A stretch of DNA of 64,000 nucleotides from JBGLNJ01 sp041300525 (lineage in GTDB: Bacteria > Chloroflexota > Anaerolineae > Fen-1058): NCBI GenBank assembly GCA_041300525.1, contig JBGLNJ010000001.1, positions 434,001 to 498,000 of the forward strand, written 5' to 3'. Below are positions 40,780 to 49,587 of this stretch, piece after piece (position 1 is the stretch's first letter; each line of letters opens with the position of its first letter). The translations under genes and the position numbers were made by a program. The notes under the pieces were generated by a model. The model saw only the letters and a list, made by a program, of their open reading frames with translations. It was not told where the DNA came from and searched no databases.

Positions 40780-42236
40780 CGATCATCCCAGGGATACTCG
40801 GTCGTGCCGAAGCATAAAGACTGCTCGTGGCCTTTGCCGCAGGACATGACCACATCACCGGGCCGCGCCAGTTTGACGGCAAAGCGGATCGCCTCGGCCC
40901 GATCGCCGATGCGCCAAAAATCTACTCCCTCGCGCCGGCCTTTTGCGGTCACTCCCTCGGCAATCGCGGCCAGGATGTCGTCGAGCGATTCGGTGCGCGG
41001 GTCTTCGGCGGTGATGACGATTTTGTCGGCCAGCCGGCCTGCCACATGCCCCATCAGCCCGCGCTTTTCCACGTCGCGCAGGCCCGCCGAGCCGAACACG
41101 ACGATGACTTGGCCGTGGGTCATTTGCCGCGCTGCCCGCAACACCTTTTCCAACGCGTTGGGTGTGTGCGCAAAATCCACAATCGCCATGAAAGCCTGTC
41201 CCTCGTCAATCCGCTCCCAGCGCCCCGGCACAGCCCGCAAGGCTGCCACGCCGCGTTGAATCGCCTCGACCGGCAGTCGCAGCGCCAACCCCACGCTGAC
41301 CGCCGCCAGGACGTTGTACACGTTGTGCTCGCCGACGAGTCGCGTCTCTAGCGGGATGCGCCCGGCCGGCGTCACCGCCACAAAGCGCGTCACGTCCGGC
41401 TTGTAGGCCACCTCCAGCGTGCTGACAAGCGCGCAGGTCGTCATGCCATAACTCAGTTCCACATCGGCGCGAATCTCACGTAGAAACTCGTAAGAGGGAT
41501 CGTCGGCGTTGAGCACAGTCACTTTAGGAATGTCCTTGCGCGTCGAGATTGCCACCATCTCGAACAGCCGCGCCTTGGCCGCGCGGTACGCCTCGAACGA
41601 GCCATGCTGGTCAAGGTGCTCGTGTGTGATGTTGGTGACCACGCCGATGTCAAACTCGCAGGCGTCCACGCGATGCTGCGCCAGGCCATGCGATGTGGCT
41701 TCCAAAACGCAGTGCGTCTGCCCGGCCTCGACCATCCGGGCGAGGTGCTGTTGCACCTCGGACGCGTCGGGCGTGGTGGTGTGCAGGCCCGTGTCAAACG
41801 CTTGCCCGCCGATGACGGCATTGACCGTGCTGATCATCCCGGCATTAATGCCTGCCGCAGTGAGGAGGCTGTGAATGAGGTTGACCGTCGTTGTCTTGCC
41901 GTCGGTGCCGGTGACGCCGATCATCACCAGCTTGCGCGCCGGAAAACCATGCCAGCACGCGCAGAGGTGCGCCAGCGCCTCGCGCGCATCAGGGACTTGC
42001 ACGTAGGTCAAGTTGCCAACTTGACCTACGGCAACTTGACTTACAACCGCTGCCACGCCCCGGCGCACCGCATCGGGGATGAAGCGGCGCCCATCCACCG
42101 CCACGCCGGGATAAGCCACAAACAACGCGCCAGGCGTGACCTGGCGCGAGTCGCTCGTAATATGCGTGATTTCAGGGTCGCCGCCGCTCCGGCTTTCCAC
42201 GCGCGGCAGAGCCTCGACAAGCTCAGCAAGTTTCAC
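40731..42236 (-). CDS. murE: UDP-N-acetylmuramyl-tripeptide synthetase MurE
   Basis: MurE adds the third amino acid to the peptidoglycan stem peptide using ATP. Motifs: S-D-S-R-Q near residue 28 for UDP binding, G-V-T-G-T-D-G-K-T-T-T near 114, T-T-P-D near 154, E-A-T-S-H-G-L near 177, and V-F-G-S-A-G-L-R-D near 377. The selectivity motif reads E-D-P-R-T-E where diaminopimelate enzymes have D-N-P-R-x-E, so the substrate may be lysine or ornithine. The GTG at 42236 starts V-K-L-A-E-L and overlaps the upstream small gene stop. A 13-bp palindrome inserted near 42003 adds G-Q-V-G-N-L-T-Y. Confidence 0.92.
   Translation of the reverse strand: MKLAELVEALPRVESRSGGDPEITHITSDSRQVTPGALFVAYPGVAVDGRRFIPDAVRRGVAAVVSQVAVGQVGNLTYVQVPDAREALAHLCACWHGFPARKLVMIGVTGTDGKTTTVNLIHSLLTAAGINAGMISTVNAVIGGQAFDTGLHTTTPDASEVQQHLARMVEAGQTHCVLEATSHGLAQHRVDACEFDIGVVTNITHEHLDQHGSFEAYRAAKARLFEMVAISTRKDIPKVTVLNADDPSYEFLREIRADVELSYGMTTCALVSTLEVAYKPDVTRFVAVTPAGRIPLETRLVGEHNVYNVLAAVSVGLALRLPVEAIQRGVAALRAVPGRWERIDEGQAFMAIVDFAHTPNALEKVLRAARQMTHGQVIVVFGSAGLRDVEKRGLMGHVAGRLADKIVITAEDPRTESLDDILAAIAEGVTAKGRREGVDFWRIGDRAEAIRFAVKLARPGDVVMSCGKGHEQSLCFGTTEYPWDDRQAMRDALRSPRSRKS
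42003..42029. repeat. Palindrome inside murE
   Basis: GTAGGTCAAGTTG (42003-42015) and CAACTTGACCTAC (42017-42029) are exact complements around one base; a third, imperfect arm follows at 42032-42044. The insertion keeps the frame. Confidence 0.85.
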
Positions 42237-42457
42237 TAGAACAAACCTCGCAGTGAGAAACCGACGTGCGTCCAATCCGTGCCGCCCAGGATCGAGCACG
42301 CGATCAAAAGGAACACCAGCAGCAGGAATACACCGCACCCGCAGCCGCTGCACGAACAGCCCTTGCCAAATCCGAAGCGATCCTGGAGCCAATCGAAAAT
42401 CCAGGTGAGGAATGTCAGTTCAACGAGTCCTGTCAGGCAACCGGGTCGGTCTCTCAT
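42236..42457 (-). CDS. Small cysteine-rich membrane protein upstream of murE
   Basis: The 73-residue protein has a cytoplasmic-like N-terminal half, then G-K-G-C-S-C-S-G-C-G-C-G (four cysteines in seven residues), a hydrophobic helix L-L-L-V-F-L-L-I-A and a short tail. GAAAGGAGACTTGC gives a strong ribosome site. Its stop overlaps the murE start in TAGTG, so the two are translationally coupled. The cysteine cluster might bind metal. No family is recognised. Confidence 0.65.
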   Translation of the reverse strand: MRDRPGCLTGLVELTFLTWIFDWLQDRFGFGKGCSCSGCGCGVFLLLVFLLIACSILGGTDWTHVGFSLRGLF

Positions 42458-42584
42458 GCAAGTCTCCTTTCGTCAAAACGAACGATTAGAGATGGGTGTG
42501 GTCTCGTGCATAATTTCGTGTTGCGTACTCCGTAATCGGTCACGCAATACGAAACACGCAGCACGACACAAATTATAGCCCCAC

Positions 42585-42624
42585 AAATCAAAACGTCAAG
42601 AACGGCGCGAACGCCGCCTTGACG
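42585..42624 (-). terminator. Terminator after the atp genes
   Basis: Read on the minus strand, a stem of CGTCAAG/CTTGACG with an inner CGGCG/CGCCG and small bulge is followed by TTTTGATTT. It lies 55 bases past the atpF stop, marking the end of the operon. Confidence 0.75.
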
Positions 42625-42679
42625 CTTGATTCATTGACCGTCAACCTCCGCCGGGAAACGGGCCTGGCCGCTCGCGCTT

Positions 42680-43402
42680 TTAGCTCAAGCTGGCGTGCAG
42701 CGCCTCCAACTGTCCGGCGACGGAGCCATCCACCACTTTGTCGCCCACGCGCACGCGCAAGCCACCCAGCAGCTTGGGGTCCACCCGGAAGTTGGCCTGA
42801 GTCAGAGTTAACTCGCGCTTGACGCGCGCCTGCTCGTCGGGCGTGAGCGGCACGGCGCTGACGACTTCAGCTTCGCCGGTCACGCCTGCCAAACCACTGC
42901 GCACTTCGGCGGGCACCTTGGCGAAAAAGTCGGCGATGAGCGATTCCTGGCGTTGGCGGTCGAGTGATTCGCCGATGAGCTTGCTGGAAGCCGCAATCGC
43001 CAATGCGGCGATTTGCCCGCGCAACTCGCTCAGCATCTTGTCGCGTTCGGCGCTCAAGCCGCCGAGCGCATCCGCCTTGATCTTGACGGCTTCGGCCTGC
43101 GCGTCGGCCCTGATCTTGGCGGCAGCCTGCTCGGCCTGCTGGTTGGCCTCGGCGCGCAGCTTTTGCGCTTCGACGCGCGCCGCATCCAGAACGCTTTGCC
43201 GCTCGGCTTCGGCGTTGGCGCGGGCCGTCCCGGCAGCGAGAGCGTCTTCCAGGCCCCTTTCGATCTTGGCCCGCCGCTCATCCAACATCTTGGTGATGGG
43301 ACCGTAGAGCAACGCGCGCAGCAACAGCGCCAGCACGGCAAAGTTCAAAATCTGCGCCAGCAAAAAGACAGGATTGATCCCGATCTTATTCAGGATGTCC
43401 AA
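42680..43402 (-). CDS. atpF: ATP synthase b subunit fused to the C-terminal domain of delta
   Basis: Residues 1-160 form subunit b: one membrane helix (about 11-30) and a long alanine/arginine-rich coiled coil. Residues about 165-240 carry the delta (OSCP) C-terminal pattern: V-V-S-A-V-P-L-T, then V-D-P-K-L-L-G-G-L-R-V-R-V-G-D-K-V-V-D-G-S. The delta N-terminal six-helix domain that normally binds the alpha subunits is missing. The TTG start has GGGAGGTGACGC upstream. alpha, gamma, beta and epsilon genes do not follow; a terminator does. Confidence 0.88.
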   Translation of the reverse strand: MDILNKIGINPVFLLAQILNFAVLALLLRALLYGPITKMLDERRAKIERGLEDALAAGTARANAEAERQSVLDAARVEAQKLRAEANQQAEQAAAKIRADAQAEAVKIKADALGGLSAERDKMLSELRGQIAALAIAASSKLIGESLDRQRQESLIADFFAKVPAEVRSGLAGVTGEAEVVSAVPLTPDEQARVKRELTLTQANFRVDPKLLGGLRVRVGDKVVDGSVAGQLEALHASLS

Positions 43403-43425
43403 GCGTCACCTCCCATGAATCGCGC

Positions 43426-43656
43426 TTAGGCCACGAACTTTAATAGCAACGCCATCACCAGGGCATAAATGGCAATAGCTTCCGTAAAGGCGATGCCCAG
43501 GATCATGTTCACCTGGATCATGCCAGACGCTTCGGGGTTGCGCCCCATGGCCTGGAGTGCGCCGTTCGCCACAAGCCCGATGCCGATGCCGGGTCCGATG
43601 GCGCCCAACCCAATCGCCAAACCAGCTGCCAATTGCCTCATACTATCTGGATCCAT
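43426..43656 (-). CDS. atpE: ATP synthase c subunit
   Basis: A 76-residue hairpin of two membrane helices. The first has the glycine packing motif G-A-I-G-P-G-I-G-I-G, the loop R-N-P-E carries the polar turn that touches the rotor stalk, and E59 in A-F-T-E-A is the ion-carrying carboxylate. The residues next to it (T-E-A, with no helix-1 glutamine) fit protons more than sodium. GAGGAGGAACTC precedes the ATG. It lies between a and b, as usual. Confidence 0.95.
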   Translation of the reverse strand: MDPDSMRQLAAGLAIGLGAIGPGIGIGLVANGALQAMGRNPEASGMIQVNMILGIAFTEAIAIYALVMALLLKFVA

Positions 43657-43729
43657 GAGTTCCTCCTCTGATTATTGGACTTTTAATCCTTTGGGCTCGC
43701 GTCCATTCGCGAGATTCGCTGAGAAAGTA

Positions 43730-44803
43730 TTACGCCGCGTGCTCTTCGCCGCCGTGTCCGGCAGTGGCAATCGCGATGAACACGAACGTCAACATCATAA
43801 ACACCACCGCCTGAATCACGCCGGTGAATACTTCCAGCCCATAAAAGACCAGCGTTCCAAAGACCAGGAATGGAATCAGGAACGCCGCCATCACAAAGAG
43901 CAGAACTTGGCCGGCAAAAATGTTGCCGAACAAACGGAAGGTAAAAGAGATGACCTTGGCAAACTCGCTGATGAGCTCCAACACGCCTACGACGAGATCA
44001 ATCACACCCATCGGCTTGCCCTGGCCCAGACTCCGGGTAGACAGGAACTTGCCCAGATATTGAATGCCCAACGCCCGGAAGCCGTAATACTGCGTCATGA
44101 CCACCGAAATGAGCGCGAGAGCCAGGGTCACATTGAGGTCGGTCGTGGCAGCACGAACAAAGGGGACGAGTTCCCAGCCGTTATACGCCGGCTCGGCCGC
44201 ATGCCCCTCGCTTTCAGCGGTGGGAGCAGCCGGTGGCGCTTCGTTCTTGACTTCAGGAAGGGATAGCAATGCGCCGTTTCGGCTGTAGGCGACGACCGGC
44301 TCACGAGGATGCTCCAAAAGACCAATGCTGTCCACGCCAGGGAACAGTTCTAGCCAGTTGGCAAAGAGGACAAAGAAAAAGATCGTGGCGCCCAGCCAAA
44401 AGACCGACTTGGTGCGCTTGCCCAGGATGCCTTCGGCGATGCCGTAAAGGATCTCGATAAGCCATTCGAACAAGTTTTGCAGCCCGCGTGGGACAAGGGC
44501 ATCTTGGCTGCCGGCGCGAATCTTGGCCGTCGCCGCCAGCGCCAGCGCCACCAGCAAAACGTCCACGATGATGGTCTCGATCATCGTGTTGGTGAGGCCC
44601 ACATCGAATACGCCCACCTTGCCCCACCGCACAACAAATTCAGCGGGGAGCTTGATGGTGGGCAGGATCGGATCGATCCCGATGCTGTGCAACCAGCCAG
44701 AGTTGCCTCCGTTCAACGCCCCTAGGAACCCGGAGCTAAGGGAGCACAGCACAACCATCAACACCAACATGGACAATGCGATGAGACAACCTTTTCCTGA
44801 CAC
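43730..44803 (-). CDS. atpB: ATP synthase a subunit
   Basis: Subunit a forms the proton half-channels against the c-ring. The 357-residue protein is long: an extra loop of about 50 residues (S-L-P-E-V-K-N-E-A-P-P-A-A-P) is inserted between helices. The essential arginine sits in S-F-T-F-R-L-F-G-N-I-F-A-G, helix 5 of the subunit. The GTG start overlaps the AtpZ-like stop in TAGTG, with AAGGAGGG upstream. It is followed by atpE and the fused atpF. Confidence 0.94.
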   Translation of the reverse strand: MSGKGCLIALSMLVLMVVLCSLSSGFLGALNGGNSGWLHSIGIDPILPTIKLPAEFVVRWGKVGVFDVGLTNTMIETIIVDVLLVALALAATAKIRAGSQDALVPRGLQNLFEWLIEILYGIAEGILGKRTKSVFWLGATIFFFVLFANWLELFPGVDSIGLLEHPREPVVAYSRNGALLSLPEVKNEAPPAAPTAESEGHAAEPAYNGWELVPFVRAATTDLNVTLALALISVVMTQYYGFRALGIQYLGKFLSTRSLGQGKPMGVIDLVVGVLELISEFAKVISFTFRLFGNIFAGQVLLFVMAAFLIPFLVFGTLVFYGLEVFTGVIQAVVFMMLTFVFIAIATAGHGGEEHAA

Positions 44804-45078
44804 TAGGCTCCGCCCTCCTTTCCCTGTTCTTTCTTGATCTCTTCTTGAAACTGGGCCGCCGTTGAAAGCGCCACACGCACCAGACTGTACATACTGACCG
44901 GGACGCTCAACAGCACAAATATGATGGTAAACAGCGGGCGGGTATCAAACCGGCTGTCCACCCACAAGCCGCCCAACAGCGCGCCTACGACGATGACCAC
45001 GGTCACACAGCCGACCTGGGACATCATCGCGGCCAGCGCCAGGTTCTTGGCAATCCCTTCAGGACGATTTGCACTCAT
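44803..45078 (-). CDS. AtpZ/AtpI-like ATP synthase assembly protein
   Basis: The 91-residue protein has two hydrophobic helices separated by G-G-L-W-V-D-S-R-F-D-T-R, a layout of the AtpZ/AtpI family, which helps Fo assembly or magnesium supply. It lies directly upstream of atpB and overlaps it, as those genes do. Sequence is otherwise poorly conserved in the family. Confidence 0.8.
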   Translation of the reverse strand: MSANRPEGIAKNLALAAMMSQVGCVTVVIVVGALLGGLWVDSRFDTRPLFTIIFVLLSVPVSMYSLVRVALSTAAQFQEEIKKEQGKEGGA

Positions 45079-45092
45079 AGTTCGTCAGTCAG

Positions 45093-45145
45093 ATAGTGCG
45101 ATAGTTTGATAGTCGGGCCGTAAAACCGGGCAACTATCGCACTAT
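45093..45145. repeat. Inverted repeat between nuoN and the atp genes
   Basis: ATAGTGCGATAGTT (45093-45106) and AACTATCGCACTAT (45132-45145) are perfect 14-bp arms around 25 bases; a third related ACTAT-rich stretch follows. There is no T-tract, so it is a hairpin or repeat separating nuoN from atpZ. Confidence 0.7.
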
Positions 45146-45165
45146 CGTACTATGACACTATTGCA

Positions 45166-46623
45166 CTAAAATCCCGCCGCAGCCTTGGCCGCCAGCGTGT
45201 ACCAGGGCGTGGCGAACACACCCAGGATCAGAATGCCGGCCACCGCCACCCACAGGCCAAAGTTGAGCGCCGGCGCCACCTGCATCGGCTGCTCGTCGCC
45301 TTCGCTGCGATCCACAAAGACATACTTGACAACCATCAAATAATAGTACAACGCCACGATGCTGTTCAGCACGCCGATGACGACGAGCCACGTCAGCCGC
45401 TGTCCCATCGCCGCCGCAAAGACATACAACTTGGCAAAGAACCCGGCCAGCGGCGGGATGCCGCCCAGGGAAAGCATGGCCGCCAGCAACGCCAACGCCA
45501 GCCCCAGCGAGCGGCGGCTCAACCCCGCCAAGCCGGAAATCTCTTCCGTGCCTAACGCGTTCGTCACCGCGATGACGACGGCAAAGGCGGCAATGTTCGT
45601 CAGCACGTACACGCCCAGATAGAACAAGACCGACGCGGGGCCGCTGGGCGTGACCTGGGGGTTGGAGACGGCGACGACGCCGATGAGGACATAGCCCGCC
45701 TGCGCGATGGACGAATAGGCCAACATGCGCTTGATGTTGTGCTGGACCAGCGCGAGCACGTTGCCCAACGTCATCGTCACGACGGAAAGCGCCGAAAGCA
45801 GCGCCACCCATTCGCCGCGCGCCATCGGGTAAACCATCATCAAAAAGCGCACCAGGACGGCAAAGCCAGCCGCCTTGCTCGCCACCGAGATGAAAGCGGT
45901 GATGGGCGTGGGCGCGCCTTCGTAGACATCCGGCGACCAAAAGTGGAACGGCACCGCCGAAATCTTGAACCCAAACCCCACCATCACCAAAAGCAACGGG
46001 GCCATCACCAGCCATCGGCTCGGCTCAACGCCAAGCTTGTTCATCGCGGCGGCCACCGCTTCATAGCCCGTCGCGCCCGTCAAGCCGTACAGCAAGCTAA
46101 AGCCATACAGCATGATCGTGCTGGTGAACGCGCCGAACAGGAAATACTTGACGCCGGATTCCGAGCTGCGCTTCGAGTGGCGCAAAAAGCCCGCCAACAG
46201 GTACAGCGTGATGCTGGTCGTCTCGATGGCGAGGTAGAGCATGATCAAGTCGTGCGCCGCCGCCATCAGGCTCATGCCCATCGTCGCAAAGATGATCAGC
46301 CCATAGTATTCGCCGTTCTGCTCGATCTCTTTGGTGTCCAACGAAATGAACGAGATCAACAGCGCGGCGGCAATGAACAACATGCGGAACAGCGCCACCC
46401 AGCCATCTACCAGGATCATCCCGCCAAAGACCGCGCCGGTCGCCGGCAAGAGCAGCGTCACAACCAGCACGATGATCAACCCGCCAATGGCGACGCGGCT
46501 CAACAAGCGTTTCCCCGCGCTCGACAGGAACAGGTCAAACCCCATCACCGCGAAAGCGAGAATGAGCAACAGGATTTCCGGCAGCACGGCCACCAGGCCG
46601 ATATTGAGGGTCGAAGGATTCAC
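45166..46623 (-). CDS. nuoN: NADH-quinone oxidoreductase subunit N
   Basis: An antiporter-like membrane subunit of complex I. The 485-residue, roughly 14-helix protein has F-G-F-K-I-S-A-V-P-F-H-F-W-S-P-D-V-Y-E-G near 222-240 with its lysine, H-N-I-K-R-M-L-A-Y-S-S-I near 294 and M-L-S-L-G-G-I-P-P near 387. Length and order fit NuoN. It starts one base after nuoM ends. It is the last nuo gene in the segment. Confidence 0.94.
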   Translation of the reverse strand: MNPSTLNIGLVAVLPEILLLILAFAVMGFDLFLSSAGKRLLSRVAIGGLIIVLVVTLLLPATGAVFGGMILVDGWVALFRMLFIAAALLISFISLDTKEIEQNGEYYGLIIFATMGMSLMAAAHDLIMLYLAIETTSITLYLLAGFLRHSKRSSESGVKYFLFGAFTSTIMLYGFSLLYGLTGATGYEAVAAAMNKLGVEPSRWLVMAPLLLVMVGFGFKISAVPFHFWSPDVYEGAPTPITAFISVASKAAGFAVLVRFLMMVYPMARGEWVALLSALSVVTMTLGNVLALVQHNIKRMLAYSSIAQAGYVLIGVVAVSNPQVTPSGPASVLFYLGVYVLTNIAAFAVVIAVTNALGTEEISGLAGLSRRSLGLALALLAAMLSLGGIPPLAGFFAKLYVFAAAMGQRLTWLVVIGVLNSIVALYYYLMVVKYVFVDRSEGDEQPMQVAPALNFGLWVAVAGILILGVFATPWYTLAAKAAAGF

Positions 46624-48171
46624 CTACCCACCTCCCGCCACGCGCGCAAGCATCTGCACGAGGGGCGCTGTGCCCGTCGAGATCATGTTCATCAAAAGCT
46701 GCGGGAACACGCCCAGGCCGATGAGCACCACGGCCAGGATCGCCAGCGCGGTCTTGTCCAGCACCGTCACGTCGCCCACGCCGTGGAACTTGGCTTCTTG
46801 GAACTCGCCGAAAAAGACCTGCACGACGACGCGCAACACATACGCCGCCGTCAGGATGATGCCCAGCGCCGAGATTGCCGCGATGTACGGATACCATGCC
46901 GCCACGCCCGCCTGGCCGGCATTCCAGACGCCCATAAAGATTTGCAGCTCTGCCACAAAACCGGAAAGGCCCGGCATGCCCATACTCACCAGGCCGCCAA
47001 TGATAAACGCAATGGCGACCCACGGCATCTTGCTCGCAAACCCGCCCAGGCTGGGGATGTCGCGCGTGTGCGCGCGGTCATAGACCATGCCAACCACGGC
47101 AAAGAACATGGCCGTCATGATGCCGTGGCTGAACATTTGCATCACCGCGCCGTTCAGCCCGGCGGCGTTCATCGTCGCAAAGCCCATCGTCACCAGCCCC
47201 ATGTGGCTGACCGACGAAAAACCGATGACGTACTTGAAATCTTTTTGCACCATCGCAATCGCCGCGCCGTACACGACGTTGACGGTGACGAGGAAAATGA
47301 CGAACGGCAAGAGTTGCCTCGCGGCGTGCGGCATCAGCTCGACGCCCATCCGCAGCGCGGCGAACGCGCCCAGCTTCATCAGCACGCCCGCGTGCAGCAT
47401 CGAGACCGCCGTCGGCGCTGCCACGTGGCCGTCGGGCGACCAGTTGTGGAACGGCCAGATGCCCGCCAGCACGCCAAAACCAAGAAAGACCGGCAGGAAC
47501 CACAGCGCCTCAAAGTTGACTTTGGCGCCCAGCGGCAAACTGACGTTGAACATGAACGCGCCGCTCTGCGCCGCGCGGGTCAACTCGTCCAGGTCGAACG
47601 TCCTCACCGGCGAAGCGAAATAGATCGCCAGCACGCCGACGAGCGCCACAATCGAGCCGACGAGCAGGTACAGCGTCAGCTTCATCGCCGCGTACTCTTT
47701 GCGCGTAGAGCCCCACGTGGCGATGAGGATGTACATCGGGAAAATCGCCATCTCGTAGAAAAAGAACAGCAAAAGGCCGTCGCGCGAGACGAACACGCCG
47801 AACACGCCCGACACCAGAATCAGCAGCAGCGCGTAAAACTCGCGCGGGCGGTCCTGGATGCCCCACGAGACCAGCGCCCCGGTGAACATGACCAGGCCCG
47901 TCAGCAACAGCATCGCCAGGCTGATGCCGTCGGCGGCGACGTGGTAAGAAATGCCCAACGCCGGCACCCACGGGAACTTTTCCGCGAACTGGTACTGCGG
48001 CCCGGCCTTGTCGTAGGCGATAAAGACATAGACCGACAGCGCCAGCGTGATGAACGCCGTAAACGCTGAAAACACCCGCACCTCGGCCTTGCGGTCGGCG
48101 GGCATCAAGAACAGGATCACCGCCGCAATCAGCGGAGTGAAAATGATGACACTCAGAAATGGAAATTGCAT
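46624..48171 (-). CDS. nuoM: NADH-quinone oxidoreductase subunit M (complete copy)
   Basis: A proton-pumping subunit of complex I, 515 residues. Motifs include V-S-R-D-G-L-L-L-F-F-F-Y-E-M-A near 127 (the glutamate of helix 5), F-H-N-W-S-P-D-G-H-V-A-A-P-T near 227 and K-Y-V-I-G-F-S-S-V-S-H-M-G near 315. It lies immediately before nuoN. Chloroflexota commonly have two nuoM genes; the other copy here is truncated. Confidence 0.94.
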   Translation of the reverse strand: MQFPFLSVIIFTPLIAAVILFLMPADRKAEVRVFSAFTAFITLALSVYVFIAYDKAGPQYQFAEKFPWVPALGISYHVAADGISLAMLLLTGLVMFTGALVSWGIQDRPREFYALLLILVSGVFGVFVSRDGLLLFFFYEMAIFPMYILIATWGSTRKEYAAMKLTLYLLVGSIVALVGVLAIYFASPVRTFDLDELTRAAQSGAFMFNVSLPLGAKVNFEALWFLPVFLGFGVLAGIWPFHNWSPDGHVAAPTAVSMLHAGVLMKLGAFAALRMGVELMPHAARQLLPFVIFLVTVNVVYGAAIAMVQKDFKYVIGFSSVSHMGLVTMGFATMNAAGLNGAVMQMFSHGIMTAMFFAVVGMVYDRAHTRDIPSLGGFASKMPWVAIAFIIGGLVSMGMPGLSGFVAELQIFMGVWNAGQAGVAAWYPYIAAISALGIILTAAYVLRVVVQVFFGEFQEAKFHGVGDVTVLDKTALAILAVVLIGLGVFPQLLMNMISTGTAPLVQMLARVAGGG

Positions 48172-48195
48172 CGTCTTGCCTCGTTCGCTTATGGC

Positions 48196-49146
48196 TTATC
48201 GTGCATCGCTTACAGTCTCTACATCATGTTCTACTAATCTATGGCTTAGTCCATCTACAAACGATGAGTATTCCTGTTGAGAAACTTCCCATTGGCCCAA
48301 GATAGTTCGCTTGATGTTTGCCTGATTGTCTTGAAAAGTTTGCTTTACCGTCAACAAAATATCGCCCTTCTTGTTATCGCTATGTTGTTCGTAAATCTCT
48401 AACATTGGATGAGGTATTTCCTCTTCAGCAACCATCAATTTACTGGCTCCTTGAAGGTCATTTGCTTGTAGTAGAGCTAGCAATCTCTCTTTGCTCTCTA
48501 GCGTCACCGAACCAACTTGTTCGGGCAAGGGCTTATACCAATCATTCGCACTCCGATTAAATGGTCGCTGACTCACATCATAACCTATCCAGGCAATTGG
48601 TACTGTGATCAGGATGACTTCTAACAGCCAATACAACCAGGCCCAAGTGGATTTTAGCGTGAAACTGAATTCATGAATTGGCGTTGCATTAACCATCAAA
48701 TAGTTTGTGTATTTGTCTCCTGCGCGTGCTCGCAACGCCAGATAACCAATCAAACCACCTGAGCCGGTTTCCTTTTTGAGAATATCCTCAAAAGCATTAG
48801 ACGCTGTTTGGGCATCAACTTGATAAGTCTTCTGAGCATCGGTAACAAATCTATTGCGCAAAACCAGATACGGAATGCCATAGAACGTGCAAGCAATGAT
48901 TACCCCTGTCACTAGTCCTAACAAAATGGAAATAACTGAATGTCGTATTTTGGCAAACTGTATCAGTTTGAAATAGGCAATCATCCCCGCACTGGCTATT
49001 ACCAAAGGGAAGAGAACGATAAGATAGATAAAACTACTAACGAAATATGCCAAAGCTCCAATTAATATACCCAAAGTGATGGAGCCGGGTACCAACAGAA
49101 GCAATCCGAAAGGAGTAAGTTGGCTTTGAGCGGAATATGTTTTCAT
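48196..49146 (-). CDS. Multi-helix membrane protein of unknown function
   Basis: The 316-residue protein has three or four hydrophobic helices near the N-terminus (about 13-35, 37-58 and 75-97), another near 172, and a soluble C-terminal half rich in charged helices. It is markedly lower in GC than the nuo genes on both sides, so it was probably acquired. Upstream there is no strong ribosome site before ATG 49146. No family is recognised. It sits 24 bases before the nuoM start and separates the two nuoM copies. Confidence 0.65.
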   Translation of the reverse strand: MKTYSAQSQLTPFGLLLLVPGSITLGILIGALAYFVSSFIYLIVLFPLVIASAGMIAYFKLIQFAKIRHSVISILLGLVTGVIIACTFYGIPYLVLRNRFVTDAQKTYQVDAQTASNAFEDILKKETGSGGLIGYLALRARAGDKYTNYLMVNATPIHEFSFTLKSTWAWLYWLLEVILITVPIAWIGYDVSQRPFNRSANDWYKPLPEQVGSVTLESKERLLALLQANDLQGASKLMVAEEEIPHPMLEIYEQHSDNKKGDILLTVKQTFQDNQANIKRTILGQWEVSQQEYSSFVDGLSHRLVEHDVETVSDAR

Positions 49147-49296
49147 AGTTGAGTAATTCGATGTAGTGCGCGCGCCTAACACCCTGTTGGGGATTTTTGC
49201 GGAATCGCCACGTCAAGCTCGCTTCTTGCGTCTTGCCCCCCACCCTCCGCGCGTCTTGCGCTGGTCGCGCAGTTCACAGCGCCCTTCGCCCCAGCC

Positions 49297-49587
49297 TTAC
49301 TCGATGCCCAGTTCTCGCCTGACCTGTTCCACCGAAACTCTGGGGTGGCTTTTATCTTCCTTTCGCCTGTCAGCCATCCGCTGAGCCAGTTTTTTGTTTC
49401 GGGCAGTAAGCCTGACTTCGGCCGCAAAGTCACTGCTGTTCCCAACATCAAAGCCTTCCCAATCTGCGATGGAAGCCAGTACAAAGCGTTCGCCGTCAGC
49501 CGATTCAAGAACCACGTTGCGGCGATGCGCTTGCTTGAGCAAGGCATTCAGAGTCCTGGCGCGCGTTGGCACAGTCACCGTTTTCAT
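49297..49587 (-). CDS. Antitoxin-like protein
   Basis: The 96-residue protein has a short N-terminal strand-helix part (T-V-T-V-P-T-R-A-R-T-L), a middle region and a basic helical tail (K-K-L-A-Q-R-M-A-D-R-R), the usual build of small antitoxins. Its start overlaps the RelE-like toxin stop in ATGA, so the toxin is translated first. Family assignment of the antitoxin is uncertain; the pairing is the main evidence. Confidence 0.7.
   Translation of the reverse strand: MKTVTVPTRARTLNALLKQAHRRNVVLESADGERFVLASIADWEGFDVGNSSDFAAEVRLTARNKKLAQRMADRRKEDKSHPRVSVEQVRRELGIE

Noticed and set aside
45739..48069. 776-codon plus-strand frame opposite nuoN and nuoM
   Set aside because: It is antisense to two clear membrane subunit genes and its composition (His, Arg, Gln-rich) is what high-GC membrane-protein codons give in reverse.
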